A DNA stretch of 10,366 nt, taken from the NCBI GenBank assembly GCA_902496125.1, contig CABUZU010000070.1, positions 1 to 10,366 of the forward strand, read 5' to 3'. How positions within the stretch are numbered: the stretch's first letter is position 1; every line of letters starts with the position of its first letter. Of this stretch, positions 7,267 through 10,366 are shown in pieces. The translations under genes and the position numbers were made by a program. Under the pieces are notes generated by a model, which saw only the letters and a list, made by a program, of their open reading frames with translations, ran no database searches and was not told the origin of the DNA. The DNA is from an uncultured Lachnospiraceae bacterium (GTDB lineage Bacteria > Bacillota > Clostridia > Lachnospirales > Lachnospiraceae).

Positions 7267-7296
7267 TGTATATTTTTATTATTGACGTTATTACAA
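7267..7296 (-). promoter_or_regulatory. Weak candidate promoter of the AI-2E/YtvI-like gene
   Basis: On the minus strand, TTGTAA (7291-7296), 18 bases, then TATACA (7267-7272), each 4 of 6. It is the best candidate upstream of the gene, but AT-rich DNA gives such matches by chance. It would lie back to back with the BMP promoter. If a sporulation sigma factor is used, the true promoter would look different. Confidence 0.3.
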
Positions 7297-7302
7297 ATCT
7301 TA

Positions 7303-7331
7303 TTCACTTTTCTTTTTATTTATGGTATAAT
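7303..7331 (+). promoter_or_regulatory. Promoter of the BMP-family lipoprotein gene
   Basis: TTCACT (7303-7308), 17 bases, then a perfect TATAAT (7326-7331) preceded by TG (extended -10, TGGTATAAT). A TTGACG at 7283-7288 is 37 bases from the -10, too far to be its partner. Transcription would begin near 7338, giving a leader of about 120 bases before the BMP start codon. Confidence 0.78.
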
Positions 7332-7365
7332 TTTTTTATCATATTTACGAAAGGACTTAACTTTT

Positions 7366-7419
7366 ATGGCAGCAAATGGAATTGCTTTAGCTGTGTTCGT
7401 ATCTAGTCACTGTATCTAA
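7366..7419 (+). CDS. Possible 17-residue leader peptide ahead of the BMP gene
   Basis: ATG to TAA reads MAANGIALAVFVSSHCI. GAAAGGA lies about 10 bases before the ATG, a convincing ribosome site, and the ORF falls wholly within the BMP leader. Codons 8-11 form the left arm of the leader inverted repeat and the stop codon lies in its loop, so ribosomes translating it would open that structure. It has no run of one amino acid that would suggest classical amino-acid attenuation. Whether it is translated is unknown; a short ORF can arise by chance, but the ribosome site and placement argue for function. Confidence 0.4.
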   Translation: MAANGIALAVFVSSHCI

Positions 7420-7434
7420 TAGGAACACAGCTAA
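7387..7434 (+). promoter_or_regulatory. Perfect 12-bp inverted repeat in the BMP leader
   Basis: Arms TTAGCTGTGTTC (7387-7398) and GAACACAGCTAA (7423-7434) match perfectly around a 24-base loop, which itself begins and ends with copies of GTATCTA (7399-7405, 7412-7418). The right arm ends about 10 bases before the BMP ribosome site AAAGGAG. No U-tract follows, so it is not a terminator in this form. It may control translation or mRNA stability, or be bound as DNA. It does not resemble a purine riboswitch to me. Confidence 0.6.
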
Positions 7435-7458
7435 TAAATATCAAAGGAGATTACCATA

Positions 7459-8613
7459 ATGAAAAAACTTTTAAGTTTTACTTTATCTATTATTTTAATT
7501 TTTATGCTTAGTGCATGTTCTTCTAGCAATCCATCCACTAGTTCTACTTCTGCTAATAATAATAGTACTACTGGTATTTTTGATCCTGTAGCAAAAGAAG
7601 ACCTTAAAATCGGTGTGCTCTACATCGGCGACCCTGCACAAGGTTCTGGATATACCTTTGCCCATGACCAAGGAATCCAAAATATGAAAAAGACTGTAGG
7701 TCTTAGTGATTCTCAAGTGATTTGCAAAACCAATGTATCCGACAGTGACCCTTCTGCAATTGAATCTGCAATGGTTGAATGTATTGAAGAAGGTTGTAAA
7801 ATTATTATTGCGACTAGTTGGGGATATATGGATACTTGTAGTGCACTATCAAAAGAATATCCAGATGTAATTTTTACGCAGTGTTGTGGATATGAGAACA
7901 ATGGAACGAACTATGGAAATTATTATGGACGTATGTATCAAGTTCGTTATTTAAGCGGAATTGTTGCTGGCTTAAAGACCAAATCAAATAAGATTGGATT
8001 TGTTGCTTCTTGGGGTTCTGACAGTACAGAAATTACTTGTGGTATTGATGCATTTGCAATGGGTATTAACTCCGTAAATCCAGATGCCAAAGTCTATGTA
8101 AAGGTTACAAACAGTTGGTCTGACTCAGAAGGAGAACACACAGCAGCTACCGCATTAATCAACGAAGGCTGTGATGTAATCGCACAACACTGCGATTCTT
8201 CCAATCCACAGCTTGCAGCAGAAGAAGCAGGTGTATATGGTATTGGTTGGACTTCTGATATGTCAAAGGATGCACCAAAGGCAGAACTTACTTCTTGTGT
8301 TTGGAACTGGGACGCTTATTATACCAAAATTGTGGAAGATGTGATTAATGGAACATGGACTTGTGATAGCTACTTAGAAGGTGTAAATGATGGCATCGTA
8401 GGTCTTTCCTCACTATCTGACCTCTGTGCAGACGGAACACAAAAAGCAGTTGATGAAGCACTTGCTAAACTCAAAGATGGAAGTTTGAAAATCTTTAGTG
8501 GAGTAATTGAAACCAATGATGGAAAGACTGTTGGCGAAGAAGGTAAAGATTTCGATGACAATACCATCATGAATGACATTCACTGGTATTTTAAAAACGT
8601 AGAAGTACATTAA
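7459..8613 (+). CDS. BMP-family ABC transporter substrate-binding lipoprotein
   Basis: A 384-residue surface lipoprotein of the BMP/PnrA-like family, periplasmic-binding-fold proteins that capture small molecules (often nucleosides) for an ABC importer. The signal peptide ends in LSAC with lipidation at Cys20, followed by a Ser/Asn/Thr linker (21-38). The binding domain starts near residue 49 (LKIGVLYIGDP) and shows the family pattern GNYYGRMYQVRYLSGIVAG (153-171), KIGFVASW (178-185), INEGCDVIAQHCDSSNP (234-250) and a C-terminal IHWYFKNVEV. It ends 8 bases before a strong terminator, so it is transcribed alone: no ATPase or permease gene is beside it. It is unusually cysteine-rich, with 12 cysteines after the lipidated one. 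AAAGGAG lies 9 bases before the ATG. The ligand is unknown. Confidence 0.93.
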   Translation: MKKLLSFTLSIILIFMLSACSSSNPSTSSTSANNNSTTGIFDPVAKEDLKIGVLYIGDPAQGSGYTFAHDQGIQNMKKTVGLSDSQVICKTNVSDSDPSAIESAMVECIEEGCKIIIATSWGYMDTCSALSKEYPDVIFTQCCGYENNGTNYGNYYGRMYQVRYLSGIVAGLKTKSNKIGFVASWGSDSTEITCGIDAFAMGINSVNPDAKVYVKVTNSWSDSEGEHTAATALINEGCDVIAQHCDSSNPQLAAEEAGVYGIGWTSDMSKDAPKAELTSCVWNWDAYYTKIVEDVINGTWTCDSYLEGVNDGIVGLSSLSDLCADGTQKAVDEALAKLKDGSLKIFSGVIETNDGKTVGEEGKDFDDNTIMNDIHWYFKNVEVH

Positions 8614-8650
8614 AAAATTTGGGCATATCAAACTGATATGCCCTATTTTT
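8612..8650. terminator. Bidirectional terminator between convergent genes
   Basis: Perfect 10-bp arms GGGCATATCA (8621-8630) and TGATATGCCC (8634-8643) with a 3-base loop. On the plus strand TATTTTTTAT follows; on the minus strand the arm is followed by AAATTTTTTA. It therefore serves both the BMP gene and the small genes arriving on the minus strand. Confidence 0.92.
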
Positions 8651-8865
8651 TATCCTTCTGATATCAACGCCTTATAATGAACTTCCTGTAACATCGTTGT
8701 TTTGTCATAATATTTTTCGTAATTATCGTATACAATCTGTGCATGTTTTATGACACCACGACTAATTGCTTCCTCATTTGCTAAGATATGAACTCTTTCA
8801 TTCGCATAAGTTTTTGCTTCTTCCATTGTTTCAAATACAACCGAATCACCTATTATTAAAGGCAT
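8650..8865 (-). CDS. Small protein of unknown function (71 residues), same frame as the gene upstream
   Basis: I do not recognise it. The sequence looks like true protein: MPLIIGDSVVFETMEEAKTY opens a soluble, mostly helical polypeptide rich in Glu, Lys and Tyr (for instance EEAKTYANERVHIL, residues 15-28), with no signal peptide or membrane segment after the short hydrophobic start. There is no ribosome site before its ATG; the upstream bases are A/T only. The 83-codon gene ends with a TGA just 6 bases before this ATG, and the two are in the same reading frame. It is either translated by coupling after the TGA, or is the C-terminal half of one 157-codon frame split by a TGA (nonsense mutation or readthrough). 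Its mRNA ends at the bidirectional terminator. Confidence 0.6.
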   Translation of the reverse strand: MPLIIGDSVVFETMEEAKTYANERVHILANEEAISRGVIKHAQIVYDNYEKYYDKTTMLQEVHYKALISEG

Positions 8866-8871
8866 ATATAA

Positions 8872-9123
8872 TCAATTTAAAATTAACAAAATTGTACCAA
8901 GTATAATTGGTCCAAATGTGAAAACAATCAAGGCCAAACTATAATAATCTGTAAAAAAAGCTTGTATGCAATTTATCACTACCGCTAAAATTTTCCTTAT
9001 TCCATTAAGCTTTAATTCTTTCATTTCCTCTTCAATCTCTGAATAAATAAATTTTATATAAAAGCTAAAATAGCAAATTCCCACTATAATAAATATAATA
9101 CCTAATATACAAGTTGTTAACAT
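8872..9123 (-). CDS. Small membrane protein of unknown function (83 residues)
   Basis: I do not recognise it. It has two clear membrane helices (about residues 3-27 and 60-82), joined by an acidic-to-basic segment with YSEIEEEMKELKLNGIRK (27-44) and a semi-hydrophobic stretch (45-58). Both ends hydrophobic with a charged middle suggests a hairpin in the cytoplasmic membrane. The start ATG follows AAGGATAGTGGAG, a plausible ribosome site though the closest GGAG is only 2 bases from the ATG. It is preceded by a terminator for the upstream phosphodiesterase, so it has its own promoter somewhere in 9130-9200. It stops with TGA six bases before the next small gene, in the same frame. Confidence 0.6.
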   Translation of the reverse strand: MLTTCILGIIFIIVGICYFSFYIKFIYSEIEEEMKELKLNGIRKILAVVINCIQAFFTDYYSLALIVFTFGPIILGTILLILN

Positions 9124-9158
9124 AACTCCACTATCCTTTTTATCTTATATTTATATAG

Positions 9159-9174
9159 TGTCGATTTAGCGACA
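9159..9174. promoter_or_regulatory. Inverted repeat upstream of the 83-codon gene, possible operator
   Basis: TGTCG (9159-9163) and CGACA (9170-9174) form a perfect 5-bp inverted repeat around 6 bases, in otherwise AT-rich DNA ahead of the small membrane protein gene. On the minus strand it is followed by TATATAAATATAAG, which holds several possible -10 hexamers, so it would lie in the promoter region. No clear -35/-10 pair with 17-base spacing can be fixed. Confidence 0.3.
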
Positions 9175-9202
9175 AAATGTAACGGACTTTTTAAAAAATA
9201 CT

Positions 9203-9232
9203 AAAAAAGACGTACACCTTTCGGTATACGCC
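9203..9232 (-). terminator. Terminator of the phosphodiesterase-like gene
   Basis: On the minus strand GGCGTATACC, a GAAA tetraloop and GGTGTACGTC form a 10-bp stem with two G-U pairs, followed by TTTTTTAG. It starts about 20 bases after the stop codon at 9252, a textbook rho-independent terminator. Confidence 0.92.
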
Positions 9233-9251
9233 TCTAATATTTTTTGTGAAC

Positions 9252-10247
9252 TTAAAATTTCATAATCCTATCTGTATAAATTCCATCAATTCCACATTGC
9301 TTATAAAACTTTGCATTTCTAGGTTTATTGATTGTATAGGTATAAACATATACGCCATATTCCTTCAATTTAGCAACATCGCTTTTTCTTCCCGCATATT
9401 TAGGTGGAACACCGACAACTGGAACGTTGTTTTCTTTACAGAAGCTTCCAATGTGGTCTAAATTTCTGTCCTGCAAATTGTAGATTGTAAAAAGACTATT
9501 TTTAAATGGATAAATCTTTTGAATCTTAGCGTATTGATTATATTCATAAAACTGAATAATAAAACGATTTAGTATGTTAGCATCTTCATCTGCTTCTTCT
9601 ACTATCTTTCTTAAAATGCTTAAATAATCCGTTTCTTTTGAATCTGTCACTACATAAATATCTGGATATTGTTCCATAATATCAATTAAATCTGTTAGAG
9701 CAAGTGGTGTGTACTCTTTACAAATTTTGTGATTCATAAAAAATTGATAAGAAGGAACCTTCTTTCCACTCTGTTTTACATATTTTCCAGTATCTTCTTC
9801 CCAATCATGCCACAAGACAACTTGATTGTCTGAAGTAAATGACAGGTCGACTTCAAATACTCGATAACCTTTCTTATATGATTCGTTAAAAGCTTCTTTG
9901 GAATTGGTATAGTCGATTCCATCTACACTACCCATTGCATGAGCGATTACAGAGTAGTGAGTGTACCAGTCTTCTGCTGTTGTTGGTTTTGGCTTACTTT
10001 CTGTTTCTTCTTTACTCTCTGCTTCTCTTATCTGCTTTGCAAGGGTTCGATTTAGGTAAGCTTCTAATTGAACATTAAATAAAATACCCTGCCCGATTTC
10101 ATCAATGATTTGTTTGCAGTTGATGTCTGTAGTTGAAATGAGTGGGGAAGGTGTAGCGTAAGAGGCAACCGGGATGCTTAGTAGGATGATAAATAATAAG
10201 ATGATTGGAGGGAGTTTTTTATAATTGTTCATGGTGATCCTTTTCAT
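9252..10247 (-). CDS. Secreted glycerophosphodiester phosphodiesterase-like protein
   Basis: A 331-residue exported TIM-barrel protein of the glycerophosphodiester phosphodiesterase (GDPD)/PI-PLC-like group, which cleaves glycerol-phosphate diesters using a metal ion. A basic start and hydrophobic core (residues 13-30) end in VASYA, a likely signal peptidase I site. A charged linker with a Lys/Glu-rich stretch (73-90) precedes the catalytic domain (about 98-331). Visible landmarks are IAHAMG with His103, TNSKEAF (114-120), FEVDL with Glu132 and Asp134, WHDW with His147, TDSK (201-204) and the typical C-terminal DGIYTDRI. The usual HRG is HAMG here, losing the Arg. Start is ambiguous: the ATG at 10247 has GAGG 7 bases upstream, while one at 10232 has AAAAGGA. 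It stands alone, with a terminator after it and a hairpin block before it. Confidence 0.85.
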   Translation of the reverse strand: MKRITMNNYKKLPPIILLFIILLSIPVASYATPSPLISTTDINCKQIIDEIGQGILFNVQLEAYLNRTLAKQIREAESKEETESKPKPTTAEDWYTHYSVIAHAMGSVDGIDYTNSKEAFNESYKKGYRVFEVDLSFTSDNQVVLWHDWEEDTGKYVKQSGKKVPSYQFFMNHKICKEYTPLALTDLIDIMEQYPDIYVVTDSKETDYLSILRKIVEEADEDANILNRFIIQFYEYNQYAKIQKIYPFKNSLFTIYNLQDRNLDHIGSFCKENNVPVVGVPPKYAGRKSDVAKLKEYGVYVYTYTINKPRNAKFYKQCGIDGIYTDRIMKF

Positions 10248-10250
10248 AGT

Positions 10251-10366
10251 GAAGCCTCACATGACTAAAGTCACGTGCTTCCAACAGGCATCTTGCGATG
10301 CCAGCTCGCTTTAGGCGAGCGGATTGCATTTCTACCATACGGTCTAAACTCAGACATCTTATGAAC
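10251..10366 (-). other. GC-rich triple-hairpin block with a 31-codon trailing frame; possible end of an insertion element
   Basis: Three hairpins lie in 70 bases: arms GCTCGC/GCGAGC (10304-10320), GGCATC/GATGCC (10287-10302), and a longer one at 10251-10281 whose inner arms are perfect only as minus-strand RNA (with one G-U pair), suggesting that strand is transcribed. The minus frame is open from the edge to a TGA at 10271-10273 and begins VHKMSEFRPYGRN. A compact structured 3' end beside a trailing reading frame resembles the right end of an IS200/IS605-type element, where the TnpB guide RNA lies, but no transposase domain is inside the window. It could equally be the structured leader of the phosphodiesterase mRNA. 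Confidence 0.35.

Noticed and set aside
7283..7331. TTGACG at 7283-7288 as the -35 of the BMP promoter
   Set aside because: It is 37 bases from the TATAAT; TTCACT at 7303-7308 has the correct 17-base spacing.
7366..7458. Purine riboswitch ahead of the BMP gene
   Set aside because: BMP proteins often bind nucleosides, so I looked, but the conserved purine riboswitch core segments are absent.
8370..8631. Minus-strand open frames inside the BMP gene
   Set aside because: They are antisense shadows of a well-supported lipoprotein gene and have no ribosome sites or recognisable protein character.

Overview
The window looks like ordinary chromosome from a low-GC, anaerobic, spore-forming-type Firmicute, most likely a Lachnospiraceae-like Clostridium relative. 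The evidence is the AT-rich intergenic DNA, strong AGGAGG-type ribosome sites, TTGACA/TATAAT promoters (several with an extended TGn -10), a YtvI-like membrane protein, and a thin-walled Gram-positive style of lipoproteins. The species assignment is inference from style; no rRNA or other marker gene is present.

Layout. Almost everything is on the minus strand. From the right edge: a GC-rich block of three hairpins with a short trailing reading frame (about 10251-10366); a secreted glycerophosphodiester phosphodiesterase-like protein ending in a strong terminator; two small unknown genes of 83 and 71 codons that share one reading frame and are separated by a single TGA; then, convergent to them and on the plus strand, a BMP-family substrate-binding lipoprotein (7459-8613), with a bidirectional terminator between. 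The BMP gene has a clear promoter and an unusual 120-nt leader with a 17-codon ORF and a perfect 12-bp inverted repeat. Divergent from it lies an AI-2E/YtvI-like membrane protein, then an amidase lipoprotein with a Thr/Glu stalk and a histidine phosphatase (probably one operon), a branched-chain aminotransferase (ilvE), a 91-residue unknown, an ABC exporter, a cytidylate-kinase-like protein, and the start of a PTS EIIC-type membrane protein cut by the left edge.

How the genes fit together. There is no single pathway. The amidase acts on the cell wall; the phosphodiesterase would act outside the membrane on glycerophospho-compounds; the BMP lipoprotein would capture a small molecule (often a nucleoside in this family), but no transporter partner is encoded beside it. 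IlvE makes or degrades leucine, isoleucine and valine. Most genes appear to be transcribed singly or in pairs, since I can place separate promoters in front of the PTS gene, the 91-residue gene, ilvE, the amidase and the BMP gene.

The most interesting features are regulatory or structural rather than a new multigene system: the BMP leader, a perfect palindrome over the -10 of the PTS gene, a terminator-like hairpin squeezed against the ABC exporter's ribosome site, the in-frame TGA between the two small genes, and the hairpin block at the right edge. I do not see a CRISPR array, tRNA, rRNA, prophage or recognised defence system.
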